This document shows, piece after piece, positions 10,705 through 21,498 of a DNA stretch of 64,000 bases. The notes under the pieces are model-generated. The model saw only the letters and a list, made by a program, of their open reading frames with translations. It made no database searches and had not been told where the DNA came from. The stretch covers positions 2,666,001-2,730,000 of the forward strand of contig JBCAMK010000001.1 of the NCBI GenBank assembly GCA_038503065.1, written 5' to 3'. Every line of letters starts with the position of its first letter. Position 1 is the first letter of the stretch. This stretch comes from Paragyromitra xinjiangensis (Eukaryota; Ascomycota; Pezizomycetes; Pezizales; Discinaceae). Made by a program: the position numbers and the translations under genes.

Positions 10705-10757
10705 ATTGCAAGGGTGGTGGTGGTTGTGGTGGTGGTGGTGGTGGTGGTGGTAGTGAT
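10705..10757. repeat. GGT trinucleotide microsatellite
   Basis: A GGTGGT run of about 50 bp with occasional GTT/GTA interruptions (poly-Thr on the minus strand). Confidence 0.85.
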
Positions 10758-10954
10758 GGCGAGGCGGAAGCGGAGGTTGAGGTTGCTGTGTTTGTTCAAT
10801 GACGTTGGCGGCTGGTCTAGCCAGGTTAGGTGCTTCCGGCTGCAGCCTCGTTTCCCGATTCGGCTTATCCCTTTAACAAGCAAACAAAGGCAGTCAACAG
10901 CCACCAACGAATCTGACCTACAATCCAGCTTATATACGTCCGCCCAGATCTCAC

Positions 10955-11008
10955 CACGTCAGAGTTAGAGTCGGTTGGTGTCAGTGTCAGTGTCAGTGTC
11001 AGAGCTAG
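10955..11008 (+). repeat. TGTCAGAGT/GTCAGT array upstream of transposase relic
   Basis: ACGTCAGAGTTAGAGTCGG is followed by four GTGTCA units, then AGAGC. It lies about 65 bp before the transposase ATG (11075), so it may be in a 5' leader intron. Confidence 0.75.
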
Positions 11009-11751
11009 AACCCTTTGTTTTTGCTTCGTTTGTTTGATTGTCTAACTTCAAGCAGCGATCCCGCCGCCCTTTCAATGCCCTCTGGACTGGATTTTCTTTG
11101 TGGAATCTGCGGAAAGTCCTTTGTTAGCCCAGGTGGCTTGACTGTCCATCATCGTCGAACTCACAATAAGCAGTCCCGAGATCGTGTAAGGTTCGATGAA
11201 GACGACGCGGACAATAGCTGTCCCGGACAGGAGGAGGAGGAGGAGGAGGGTGCGCCCCGAAGACCAGATACTTTTCCTGATGCGGGCATCGCTCTACCAT
11301 GCCCACCAGTAACTCATCCATGTGATAGCCCCGATTGGCATCCTTTGTTTCCTTTCGAATCAAAGTTACAATGGGACTTCTGCCGTACCCATGTAGAGGA
11401 GAATACGGGAAAGGCCGCCCTGGATCGTATGATACGTCGTGGAATATTCAATGATAAGATCAATATTAAAAGTGCCGATCATTTCCGCGAGTTGATACAT
11501 GCTATGGATGACGGACTTGACTGCGAATGGATGGAGGGTACGGTTAATATCGAAGGTGAAGAGGTGGAATACTGGTATCGAGATCCAATGGCAATCCTAA
11601 GATATCTTTTCGGCCACCTACCTTTCAAAGACCACTTGACTTATTCTCCGATAAAGGATTATGGTTCGACGGCAAACGATTATATTCTGAGATGTGGACA
11701 GGCAACTGGTGGTGGCGGCAACAGGTAAAAGCCCTTCTAGTCTCGGCTCCC

Positions 11752-11796
11752 TGACTCGACACTGACACTGACACTGACACTGACACTGACACCGAT
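11752..11796 (+). repeat. Minisatellite in transposase intron
   Basis: GACTCGACACTGAC is followed by about five ACTGAC units. It is contained in the 94-bp intron 11725-11818 (GTAAAAG donor, GAACTAG acceptor). Confidence 0.8.
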
Positions 11797-13163
11797 GTTT
11801 ATATTGACTTCGAACTAGGAGAACGCTCCCAAGGGGCAACGATTGCACCGATTATTATCGGTAGCGACAAACAACGCTATCCACATTGAGCGGTGATAAG
11901 AGTGCATGGCCAGTATATATGTCGGTTGGAAACCTCGCGAAAAGAAACGACGAGCCGTCAGAATGAATGGGTTGGTCTTGCTTGGAATCCTCCCTAAAAT
12001 CCCAAAGAACCCAAAGCAAGAGAAACGACGAGAAAGACCTTTCACGAGGCAATCCGGCAGATGTTGCGCCCTTTTGAATCCACAGGCCAGGAAGGGGCAG
12101 ATGTCGTTTGTGCAGACGGATATACAAGGAAAGTCTTTCCCCGCATCGCGACATGGATAGCCGATTACCCAGAAATGGTGACTCTGAGATTGGGAAAGTC
12201 TATGCGCCCTAGGTGCGAATGCACCCCCGACAACTTAAGTACTCTGACTGGGGTCCCGCCTACCCCCAGAGATCCCACCCGCTATGCTCTAATGTCGACA
12301 GCGGAGCTCGAAGCCGTAGGGCAGTGGAGATTTGATTTCGAAAACTTTGCCGCCCACCACGTTCACTGCAATATCTATCATGCAATCAATCCAGACCGGC
12401 TTCATCAATTACTCAAGGGCGTCCTGAAGGACCATACATGGAAGTGGGTATGTACATATCTCGTACAGGAGCATGGACCACACGTCATCGCGGAGATTGA
12501 TCAGCGGTTCGCAGAGATACCCCTGTTTAGTGATCTGAAGAACTTCGGTCACAAATTTTCCCAGATTTCTCAGTGGACGGGGGCAGAATACAAGCACATG
12601 CTGAAGGTGTGGATCGGGGTCTTAGCACCATTTTTTAAAAGACGACCGGAGCACTTGAGATGTCTGAAACATCTTACTGAATTCATTATGTTTGCCGGCT
12701 ATCACTCCCATACAGAGAACACCCTGGAAATGATGGATAAAGCAATGGCGGGCTACGAGTCTCTTTTGGGGAACTTCGTGGAATCCAGGGACTCTGGAAA
12801 CTTTGACCGCATACCAAAGCTTCACATGATGCGCCATTACACCGAGAGTATACGCGACTTCGGATCATGTGACAACTCTGACACAGAGCAAAGTGAAGCT
12901 CGCGCATTCCTGGATGATCAAAGAGGCCTATCGATCAACGAACAAGGTAAAGCCGCTTTTTGCAAATGCTAAGATGGGAGGATAGATTGTTCAAACTTAA
13001 AGCACGAACCGCGCTGCTGCAACATCTCATAAAGACCGGCTCACGATAGGCAACAGTCTGTCTATCTCTTGTGGATGAGTTACGCAGTCGGTCGGAAAGA
13101 AAGGAAAACTGTCATAAGTGGGCATATTCCCAAGCAAGTTTTGATGGGAAAACTGCAGCTACC

Positions 13164-13308
13164 GCGCCACATCAACGTGTCGGCGTCAGAGTTGACGCCC
13201 ACGTCAGAGCTGGCCCCCACGTCAGAGCTGGCCCCCACGTCAGAGCTGGCGCCACGTCAGAGTTGGCGCCACGTCAGAGTTGGCGTCCGCGTCAGAGTTG
13301 CTGGAAGC
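13164..13308 (+). repeat. CGTCAGAGT minisatellite, ~8 units
   Basis: About eight units of roughly 15-18 bp such as CACGTCAGAGCTGGCCCC and CACGTCAGAGTTGGCGC follow each other without interruption. They separate two coding-like blocks of the transposase relic, so they probably lie in an intron, though splice sites here are uncertain. Confidence 0.85.
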
Positions 13309-13929
13309 TTGTACGGGATTATCTCTTTACAATCCAATCCGCGAACACTAGTTATCATTTGACACAATATCAAGCAGTATCCCTGGATTGCAGCACAAAA
13401 GGTTACGATGGGCACAGGAGTGGTGGCCAGCTTCCTTCTCACAACGACCCCGAGGAATTCTGCACAGAATTTGCGCGATGTGTGACCGATTGGAGGGGAG
13501 ATGGCTCCGGTGCGACCACGTCCTCATTCAAACAGAGCCTGCAGGGTTAGTGGGCCTAACCAGAGCTACTTCAATGAGACTGGCTTGAAGCCGGCAGAGC
13601 TCATTTGTGTTTTCACCTTCATCGACAAGGTCCCCGATGGAAATAAAGACAACGGTCGTCCAAAGTTTCGCAAAATAGGCCACGAACTGGCGTTGGTGGA
13701 ATATCTGACTGTGATGAATGCCGGTAGGCCTAACCCAAACAGCGGCATGATAGAAGTCCGTAAACAATCGGAGCTATCGGATACCGGAGTCACGACAAAG
13801 CGGAGAATTATTCCAGTGAGCCGTATATCCCGTGCTGTTCACCTCATCGCTGCAGAAGCAGGCAAAAAGAGCGATATTTCATCAACAACTACATCGATCT
13901 AGAGATGTTTAACACGGTTTATTAGGCAA

Positions 13930-14027
13930 GGTCGGCGTTAGAGGGTCGGTGTCGGAGGGTCGGTGTCAGAGTGTTGGTGTCAGAGTTGGTGTCAGAGTGT
14001 TGGTGTCGAGGCGAAGTCCGAGTGTGT
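13930..14027 (+). repeat. GGTGTCAGAGT minisatellite before ubiquitin array
   Basis: Units GGTCGGTGTCGGAG, GGTGTCAGAGTGTT, GGTGTCAGAGTT and GGTGTCGAGGCG form a continuous array ending only about 10 bp before the first ubiquitin-like unit. Confidence 0.85.
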
Positions 14028-14925
14028 CGAGATTGAGGACAACAAAGAGGGAATTCCTCCAGACCAGCAGCGTCTCATTTTCGACGGCAAGCTAGGCTAC
14101 TCAGAAGGAGTCGACTTTGCACTTGGTCGCCCAGCGCTTCGTGGTGGTTCCCAGTAGATCGGATGGCAAATCTGCAGGACGCGATTACGGAAATGTTTTC
14201 ATATTCATGTTGGATGAGAAGAAGGAAGGCATTCCTCCAGACCACTAGCGTCCCATTTTCGACCGGAAGCTAGCTAGGCTACTCAGAAGGAGTCGACTTT
14301 GCACTTGGTCCTTAGCCTTCGTGGTGGTTCCCAGTAGATCGGATGGCACTGCAGGACGCGATTACGGGAAATGTTTTCATATTCATGTTGGATGAGAACA
14401 AGGAAGGCATTCCCCCAGACCAGCAGCGTCTCATTTTCGACGGCAAGCTAGGCTACTCAGAAGGAGTCGACTTTGCACTTGGTCCTTAGTCTTCGTGGCG
14501 GTTCCCAGTAGATCAGATGGCAACTGCAGGACGCGATTACGGGAAATGTTTTCATATTCATGTTGGATGAGAACAAGGAAGGCATTCCTCCAGACCAGCA
14601 GCGTCTCATTTTCGACGGCAAGCTAGGCTACTCAGAAGGAGTCGACTTTGCACTTGGTCCTCAGTCTTCGTGGCGGTTCCTAGTAGATTAGATGGCACTG
14701 CAGGACGCGATTACGGGAAATGTTTTCATATTCATGTTGGATGAGAACAAGGAAGGCATTCCTCCAGACCAGCAGCGTCTCATTTTCGACGGCAAGCTAG
14801 GCCACCTGAAGGAGTCGACTTTGCACTTGGTCGTTAGTCTTCGTGGCGGTTCCCAGTAGATCAGATGGCAACCGCAGGACGTTATTACAGGGAATTTTTT
14901 CATATTCATGTTGGATTGGGATAGG
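14028..14925 (+). pseudogene. Tandem array of five truncated ubiquitin units
   Basis: Five units repeat with a period of about 174-178 bp (the anchor ATTCCTCCAGACCAG-type string recurs at 14053, 14231, 14409, 14584 and 14758). Each encodes [19 protein letters not shown], the central part of ubiquitin, and then, after a gap, [16 protein letters not shown] and a stop. A normal ubiquitin unit is 228 bp (76 residues); here about 50 bp per unit are missing. The losses cover residues after the TLTGKTITLEVE-like start (seen as [13 protein letters not shown]) and the loop after FAGK. In most units the two halves are in different frames; in the fifth ([14 protein letters not shown]) they are in one frame. 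The array therefore cannot make polyubiquitin, and no full-length ubiquitin gene is present. Confidence 0.8.
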
Positions 14926-15049
14926 TCTTTAGCTAGTACTTGGGTGTTTCTGTTTCTTGTGGCATACTGGTAGCGAACATAAATAAAGCACGTCTAGTAG
15001 CGAATCAAAGGACTTAAACTAGCAAACATAGCGAAAGCACGTAAAATAG

Positions 15050-15360
15050 TAGGCATGTCGAGTTAGTGGTAGCAAAATGGTAGACATGTCGAGTTAGCGA
15101 TAGAGTGCGCGGATATTAGCGAGCATAGTAAAAGCCCGCAGAAGAAAGCGTGAAGAAAACGGTAGACATGTCGAGTTAGCGGTAGAGTGCACGGATATTA
15201 GCGAGCATGGTGAAAGCCCGCGGTAGCAAAGGTAGCAAAATGGTAGACATGTCAGAGTTGCACAGATATTAGCAAGCCCGGTGAAAGCCCATGGTAGCAA
15301 TGGTAGCAAAATGGTGGGCACGTCAGAGTGGGTGGTAGAGTGCACGGATATTGGCGGGCA
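15050..15360 (+). repeat. ~80-bp tandem repeat near right end
   Basis: Units start at about 15081, 15162, 15243 and 15314 (spacing 81, 81, 71), with a partial one before. Each reads TAGACATGTCGAGTTAGCG, then AGAGTGCACGGATATTAGCG and a GTGAAAGCCC/AGCAAAATGG tail. In the third and fourth units the TGTCGAG word is replaced by GTCAGAG at the same place. Confidence 0.8.
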
Positions 15361-15389
15361 TCGCGAAAGACCATGAAAGGAGAGCTAAC

Positions 15390-15403
15390 ACACAAAGCCT
15401 CCC
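15390..15403 (-). repeat. Right subterminal inverted motif
   Basis: ACACAAAGCCTCCC is the exact complement of GGGAGGCTTTGTGT found twice at the left end (2943, 2976). Confidence 0.55.
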
Positions 15404-15567
15404 GAAAGTATACGGGAAGGCTACGAGATTGCTCGCTAAAGGCGCCATGCGCTTTGAGAGACTACCAAAAGCACGGATATGCTATGGGAGGCGTGTGGTA
15501 GGACCCATATGTTAGGCGAGGCTACCGGAAATTGCTAAATTTTACCGCGGCCTACGACTTTTTTGGG

Positions 15568-15580
15568 GCTTTTCGCGACG
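15568..15580 (-). repeat. Right end core inverted motif
   Basis: GCTTTTCGCGACG is the perfect inverted match to 2605-2617. A few other shared words (ACGTA-type) occur outside it, but no longer terminal repeat can be drawn with confidence. Confidence 0.5.
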
Positions 15581-15657
15581 CAGGGATTACCTTACACGTA
15601 CCAGTAAGAAACAGTTGCGTATTACGCATGTCTACTCCGCTCTGCTGCACATGTTAC

Positions 15658-16180
15658 TTTTTTTTTTTTTTTTAATAATGATTTTATTATAACTAGAATT
15701 CTAGCTACAAAAGGATAGGACCCTTTATGGGTATTCATCCTACGGCATGAGAAACCCCAGCCAATAAATATAAAAAATATAAAAACAAAAGTACAAGTAC
15801 TAATGTTTAAGAAAATAAACTCGGGAACAAGTCCCCATCCACACTATAATGAATCCCAAAGCCCGCAAAAAACACGGTAGCAATGAAACCCTTTCGGCTT
15901 TTTAGGGCCATCATATAACGTGTTTTCCACCCAACCCTCCTTTCACTTCGCCCACACAAAAAACAAAAAACAAAAACAAACCACACCCAAAACAAACACA
16001 TCCACACGCGACACCACCTTGCTGGTGGGTAGTTTCATTCTTCCAAACTACCAAACAAAATATGAAACACATTAAACAATACTTCTTACTTATTTCCCTC
16101 TTCCCCTCTCGCAACCCAACCCTCTGCGACTGACAAGGGTTTTTTATCCCGGTACTGGAGTGCATACGTAGAGCCCTCCC
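15658..16180 (-). mobile_element. Possible 3' end of a retroelement (LINE-like)
   Basis: On the minus strand the sequence ends in AATAAAATCATTATT followed by 16 A's (15658-15673 as T's on the plus strand), the layout of a poly(A)-tailed insertion. It lies 78 bp beyond the right motif of the 13 kb element. The preceding 500 bp (minus strand) contains AC-rich low-complexity sequence and no domain. No reverse transcriptase is visible, so this would be a 5'-truncated copy or a 3' UTR. Assignment to a LINE is inference. Confidence 0.35.
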
Positions 16181-16789
16181 CTTACACCCAGTCCCTCAAC
16201 TGATGGACTCTACGAAGAGCCAGTGCAAGATCTCTAGCCGGTAGTGGGGCGACATCAGTAAAAAAAAAATTGCGCCCAATAGGTACATATTCCGCCCGAC
16301 CGCCTGCCGCGCCTGGGTGAAACTAGCTGCAGGCTGTGCTTCCCCCTGGCGCCGCTTGGTGCCTGTACCGCTTCCCAGGCGACCTCCCACCATCTGGCAG
16401 CGCTGGGCGGCAGCTCGAGTACTTAGCAAATTTTCGATCGAATTTTTTCTAAGTCCCTGAAAACCCGGGACTTAGCAAAATTCACTTCACTCGCCTCCCA
16501 GGCACTTAGCGATTTCGAAAAATCTGGAGGTCGCTTAGTCATCACTTTGTAGTCGCTGTCAAGCCGCTTAGTCGTCGCCAAAGCAACGCCTAGTAAGACA
16601 GCAATCTCCACCTCCCCCTATTCCCTCCCATCCTTCCCACTATTGCTTCCCCCTATTCCCTCCCACCCATTCTCAACCTCGCTGTACCGCTGACATCGTG
16701 ACTTTTAGGCTCGAAGTACTAAGCTCTGTTTGCAAAGAAACTCCTAGGTAACGTCTCACTTCTATTTATATGATTCCCACTGATATGCC

Positions 16790-17580
16790 TCCTAAACTCG
16801 CTTTGATCCGCTGCTTCAACTTCCGCTGCCTCCGCTGGCTGCTTGCTTCCGCCTAAGCGAGCACAGCAAACAGCTCAATTCGCTGCCTCAGCTTCCTGAG
16901 CTTCCGCCGCCTCCGCCACATGGTCGATCCGCTGCTTCCTCCGCTTCCGCCATATGGTCAATTCGCTGCCTGAGCCTGAGCCTGCGCCAATAGGTCGATT
17001 CGCTGCCTGAGCTTCCGCCGCTTCCGCCATATGGTCAATTCACTGCCTGAGCTTCCGCTGCCTCCGCCACATGGTCGATTCGCTGCCTGAGCTTCTGCCG
17101 CCTCAGTCAATTGGTCGATCCGCTGCCTGCCTCTGGCAGGTCGTCGATTCGCTGCTGCCGCTTCTGCTGCTTCCTCCGCTTCCGCCATATGGTCAATTCG
17201 CTGCCTGAGCCTGAGCCTGAGCCTGCGCCTGCGCCTGCGCCAATAGGTCGATTCGCTGCCTGAGCTTCTGCTGCCTGCGCCATATGGTCAATTCGCTGCC
17301 TGAGCTGCCTGTGCCTGCGCCAATAGGTCGATTCGCTGCCTGAGCTTCTGCTGCTTGCGCTATATGGTCAATTCGCTGCCTGAGCCTGAGCCTGCGCCTG
17401 CGCCAATAGGTCAATTCGCTACTGCAGCCTCCGCTGCTTGCGCCATATGGTCAATTCGCTGCCTGGGCCTGAGCCTGCGCCAATAGGTCAATTTGCTGCC
17501 TGAGCTTCCTGCGCCTGCGCCAATAGGTCAATTCGCTGCCTGCCTCTGGCAGGTCGTCGACCTGCTGCTGCAGCTTCCAC
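16790..17580. repeat. GC-rich minisatellite, ~35-60 bp units
   Basis: A unit of the form GGTCAATTCGCTGCCTGAGC plus a variable GAGCCT/CTTCCGC spacer ending GCCATAT or GCCAATA recurs more than fifteen times. Spacer hexamers expand and contract (GAGCCTGAGCCTGCGCC). On the minus strand short open frames encode Ala/Gln/Arg-rich repeats (AQAQAANRP, GSELTIWRR), so it may derive from a coding repeat. No gene can be assembled. Confidence 0.85.
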
Positions 17581-20500
17581 AGAAGCTAATTTAGCTGCGC
17601 CCTTGATATTTGTACATAGATATATAGATAGACACATAGAATAAAGCAATTGTCAATGATATTGGTTCCATACAAGTGATTCCTGAATATTCCGGGCCCT
17701 ACAAGCATACTGTGCAAATCCATTCTACAGGGCGAACTGCTGCCAAAATTCTGCGGCAGCGAGGGGCCACCCACGCCTAGAAGCGGCCCACTACACCACT
17801 TGCTACAGGAGGAAACGACCTCCTCCAGGCGGTCAAAGGTCTAGGGGCCGTGCCTCCCGGGCGCGCCGAGGTGCTGCAGCAACCTAGCAGAAGGGTAACA
17901 TTCCGCCCGACCGCCCAGACCTCCAGGCGGCCGGGGCGGCTTTATCGATTTTTACTGATGGACCTGACGGAGTTGTTCTAAGTCGGTATCGGAATCTTTT
18001 CGCAGAAGCGTTGGGTGGCAACCTTCACACTGTGTCTTCTGGCCGATAGTGGAAATAGGATTCGGAAAACAATCGTCGAAGGTTGGGTTGTAAAAGGATG
18101 GAGTTATTTCCGTAAAGCCATATTGGATAATATGTGGTGATGTGGAGGAGTGCCAAGGTTTTGACACGAAAAAATGGAACCGCAAAAGCGGGGTAAAATA
18201 TAGTTTCTCAACAACGAGAAAGGGTATATACGACCCAAAAATGACGCTGAGAATATGAAAAGAACGGGAACGAGTTCCCTCCGTATGAGCCTGATGGATC
18301 CTCTAGTTTTCCATATGGGGATGAGATGGAAAACTAGCATTCAGGAGATAAAGTGTGAGGAAGAGGCAGGAAACCGTGTCTTATGGAGGGCGCCCATTGG
18401 CTGGCCCGTCCTGCACGACGGTGTGCGAGGGAAGCGGATGACATGTTACTTTGCATGTCACCCCAAGTACTCAGTGTATCAGAGGATAAGTTCAGATCGC
18501 GACCTCCTCTGCCATCCATCGCTTCTATTTGTTAATTCACTGGTTGCACACAAGCAAAATGCTCATCCAGCCATGGTATCTTGCACGTCACTCTTGTATC
18601 TGCAGTATCTGTAACATAATCCTCGTGACGCTAATGTATAAATGGTTACGTTGGGATTTGTTTTCAAAAAGACTGGTGAATGAGTGTTCAGAGAATTCTC
18701 TTCAATGCTTCGGATACATATGTATGTAGCCAATAGACTCAGGGCAGTGACCTCGGTGCGCGACCCTCCATAGTAGCGACTCGATGCCCATGGCCATCAA
18801 TATGATGACAATGTGCTTAGGCTAGGAAGAAATTGTCCACTTGCGGCACTGTACAACCGACCAATTTCAATAGTTGCCTAGCAAGAATTTATTCCCACAA
18901 GTAAAAGTGATTTTTAATGGGCAATAAAATATTTGAAGGTAAGTACATGTATTTAGAAGAAATGGCATTAATGACCACACCGAAAATCCCCACATTTAAT
19001 CTAGCGCCACCCGAACCAAACCTCACTAACAAGCGACTCCAGAGAACCAGGTGACTTTAGCTGAGTAAGTCATTGAAGACTCTTAAGATAAGCCAGAATT
19101 TTACCGAGACGTAACAGACCACATATTCTGCACGCCGCTCCCGGGGACTTTGACAGGGTAGGGCAAGACCAGTTGGCTTGTAGGCTTTTGGTCTCACGTT
19201 GTGCACCAAACGTTCGTAACGCCGGACCAGACATGACAGCCCTCATGAGTTGCGGATAGAGCACCTTGCTAATCTGATCCTCATGGGACAGGTAGAGCAT
19301 GATTACGGTTCTCTTCTGCTTGCTGTTTAGATTTTGTTCATGCCATAGCTTTTATATTTTTGTACCCCAAATATAGGTCCGAAGGGGGGAGCATTGACTC
19401 CCAGGCGACACATTATCACCCCACTGCCAAAATAATGTTCTGCTTCGCTTCACGCTCTCACCCGATCTACTCTCCGCTGCCCGCTGACACCCAAAAACAA
19501 GAACACCATGCTATCTTCATCCTCCAGTCCTACGTCCTAAAAAAATACCTTCCCAAACTCCCCACATCACACCTCCATTCTCCTCCAAAACCTCACTACC
19601 TCTCCATGAGACAACAAACCCCCCAAGCAGTCCCAACATCCCACATCCCCTAATCAACCCTCCTCGCACCACGCCGCACATTTTTCATTACAGAACCGGG
19701 GAGGGGGGGTGCTTCACCCGCATCCCGCAGCCAATCAAACAAAGTGTGATAGAACTAAAAGCAAAAAAGCATAGGTTCCACCACCAGGACGGAGCAGATC
19801 TACAGGGGGTGAAATCAGATGCTCGAATACCTTGTATCCAGGGGGTCAGTTCTCTAATAAAGAGTCTGTTAAAACTAACTAGATACACAGTGGATTCCGA
19901 CCCCCTATTTATCCCCCTGCTACCAACTCTCTCATCATCGTGTCTACTATCACGGACACCTCCTGTGCTCGTTCGTCTATTCCCCCGTCGGTACGATCAT
20001 TTTCCCGGTCATATGATACTGTCTTTTTCGCAATTACGGTAGGTTCTACGAGCTGGTTCCTGATCTGCTCTTTAATCTAGCGTACTATCATAGCTGGTTT
20101 AGCTCGTGGGGTTTGTTCGCTGGTTCGACGTATGTAGTAGGATGGGACGGTAGTTGGTGCGTAAATTCTCTCAACTAGCATGTACAGTTTTGCCGCCGAG
20201 AGCTTCGTTGCAGGGAACTGAGCGATAGTGCAAGGGGTAGAAGTTTTGGGTTAGGGTGGGATGTGGGAGATTGAGTAGGCGCTAGATTGTATACCGAGAG
20301 ATGAGGAGAAGGAAGAAGAGTGATGTTGCATGTGAAATAAAAAATAAAAACTTGATAGACTCTCAACTAGGAGATCCCCAGGCTCGTGATATACACGAAT
20401 TCTGACAGAACTTCTCCTGAGCTCGTGCTCATGTACCCTCCGTGCCCTACGCTGTCTGCTGGACAAAGTACTCTGTGAGCTGTTAGACGTACTTCGGCAG

Positions 20501-21498
20501 AAGATGGACCCGAAGAGACGAGTGATTGATTATGATGGTGTAGGAGATGATGGATCAATGATAGAGGTGAAGTTAGAACCGAAAGATGGAGCAAACGAGA
20601 AGCTGTAGGAATCGAAAAAACCCTTCCTATTCCACAAGTCTGAACGCTCCGAATTATCACTCTTGAAGCATTTTTCCTAGCAACATAGCTTTCGGGAAGT
20701 CGTCGGTTCCCGAGGAGTTGTTCCTTTCCTCCTTTCCTAAACGGTATATATCCATCGCTTAGGTGCGCGTGTGGTAAGCAAGTTCTTGAGTCACACGGGG
20801 GTGAAACTAGTGGTGCTAATTACCTGATACGAGCTTTTTTTTTTAGCGTGGCCCGCACTGGTGGGTGAATCAGGTGGCGCTAGTAAGGTTTTGGGGATTT
20901 TAGGGCTTGTTCGGGAAGGTCCCACCGATCGCTATCCCCGCGAGGATCAAGTGGGAGTCATAGGGGGTAATTAATAAAGTTTCTTGTCCTAGTTTCTCCT
21001 GGCAGGGTTGGTTTTGGAGATTTGCCCCTGAGAGATATCGATGTATGTATGTTTATGCGTTTGTGAGAATCTTGCTCAGAGTTCTCAGTTCTCAAGGGGT
21101 CGGAGGTTGAGTGGCAACTCGGAGAACAAAGAAATCTTGAAAGTCTCGGATCGCTCCGGTTCCGGTTCCTTGGGGATGAGACATGCAAGTGTGTCGCTAG
21201 TTGGCCATCACGGAGTCGCGTTTAACCTTAAATGATCATTTCTTTGCAGCCGCGGTCTCTCGGATGCCCGGCACTACTCAACGGGGGCGAATAGCAGACT
21301 ATTGGGGACAATATATATTTGACCCCCTTCGCACCATTGTGGCTTTCCATCTTTCATCAACTTCCGTTCGCATCAGTCTCTCGTTACACGTTTGCGTCCA
21401 ACTAATACACTCTTTTCTGGTAGTTTTCTGCTGTTCAATCATTTACCTTACCTTCAGCCTTCCTAATATCAATACCTACCTTCTTTCAACCAGTAACC
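17581..21498. other. No supported gene
   Basis: ATTCCGCCCGACCGCC occurs at about 16289 and again near 17900, suggesting a dispersed fragment in the GC-rich strip 17760-17945. Several frames of 60-119 codons (for example 18255-18614 plus, 17952-18340 minus) have protein-like stretches but no domain, no signal peptide and no consistent splice structure. 20700-21480 is unremarkable promoter-side sequence of the next gene. Confidence 0.5.

Larger units (their letters stand above)
11075..13902 (+). pseudogene. Plavaka-type DNA transposase relic with C2H2 zinc finger
   Basis: ATG 11075 opens a C2H2 finger (CGICGKSF then TVHHRRTH) and a long N-terminal region ending DPMAILRYLFGHLPFKDHLT. A frame change near 11670 is needed to reach RLYSEMWTGNWWWRQQ, a signature of Plavaka-type transposases. 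An intron 11725-11818 follows, then QGATIAPIIIGSDK. Several more frameshifts are needed across 11825-12060 (AWPVYMSVGNLAK, then VLLGILPKIPK). A long intact frame to 12972 then includes CNIYHAINPDRLHQLLKGVL, the catalytic-domain region ending RIPKLHMMRHYTESIRDFG and a TEQSEA motif. C-terminal pieces continue to 13902. Family recognition is from these conserved strings; no search was run. At least four frameshifts make it inactive. It is the likely mobility gene of the surrounding element. Confidence 0.75.
2605..15580. mobile_element. Candidate ~13 kb composite Plavaka-type DNA transposon
   Basis: The two ends share motifs in opposite orientation. CGTCGCGAAAAGC lies at 2605-2617 and its exact complement at 15568-15580. 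GGGAGGCTTTGTGT lies at 2943-2956 and 2976-2989 and its complement at 15390-15403. CCGTGCTTTT-type motifs lie near 2771-2805 and its complement near 15468-15480. Between the ends are a Plavaka-type transposase relic (+), an SNF2 helicase relic (-), a Pro-rich frame, an array of truncated ubiquitin units, and a minisatellite family not seen elsewhere in the window. I cannot define the exact termini or a target-site duplication. All long genes inside carry frameshifts, so the copy looks inactive. An alternative is two unrelated elements nested side by side. Confidence 0.5.

Noticed and set aside
13164..15360. CRISPR-like regularly spaced repeats
   Set aside because: The repeats are continuous tandem units without unique spacers, and the context is eukaryotic.
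18255..18614. 119-codon plus-strand frame and opposing minus-strand frames
   Set aside because: Competing frames on both strands, neither with domain or splice consistency.
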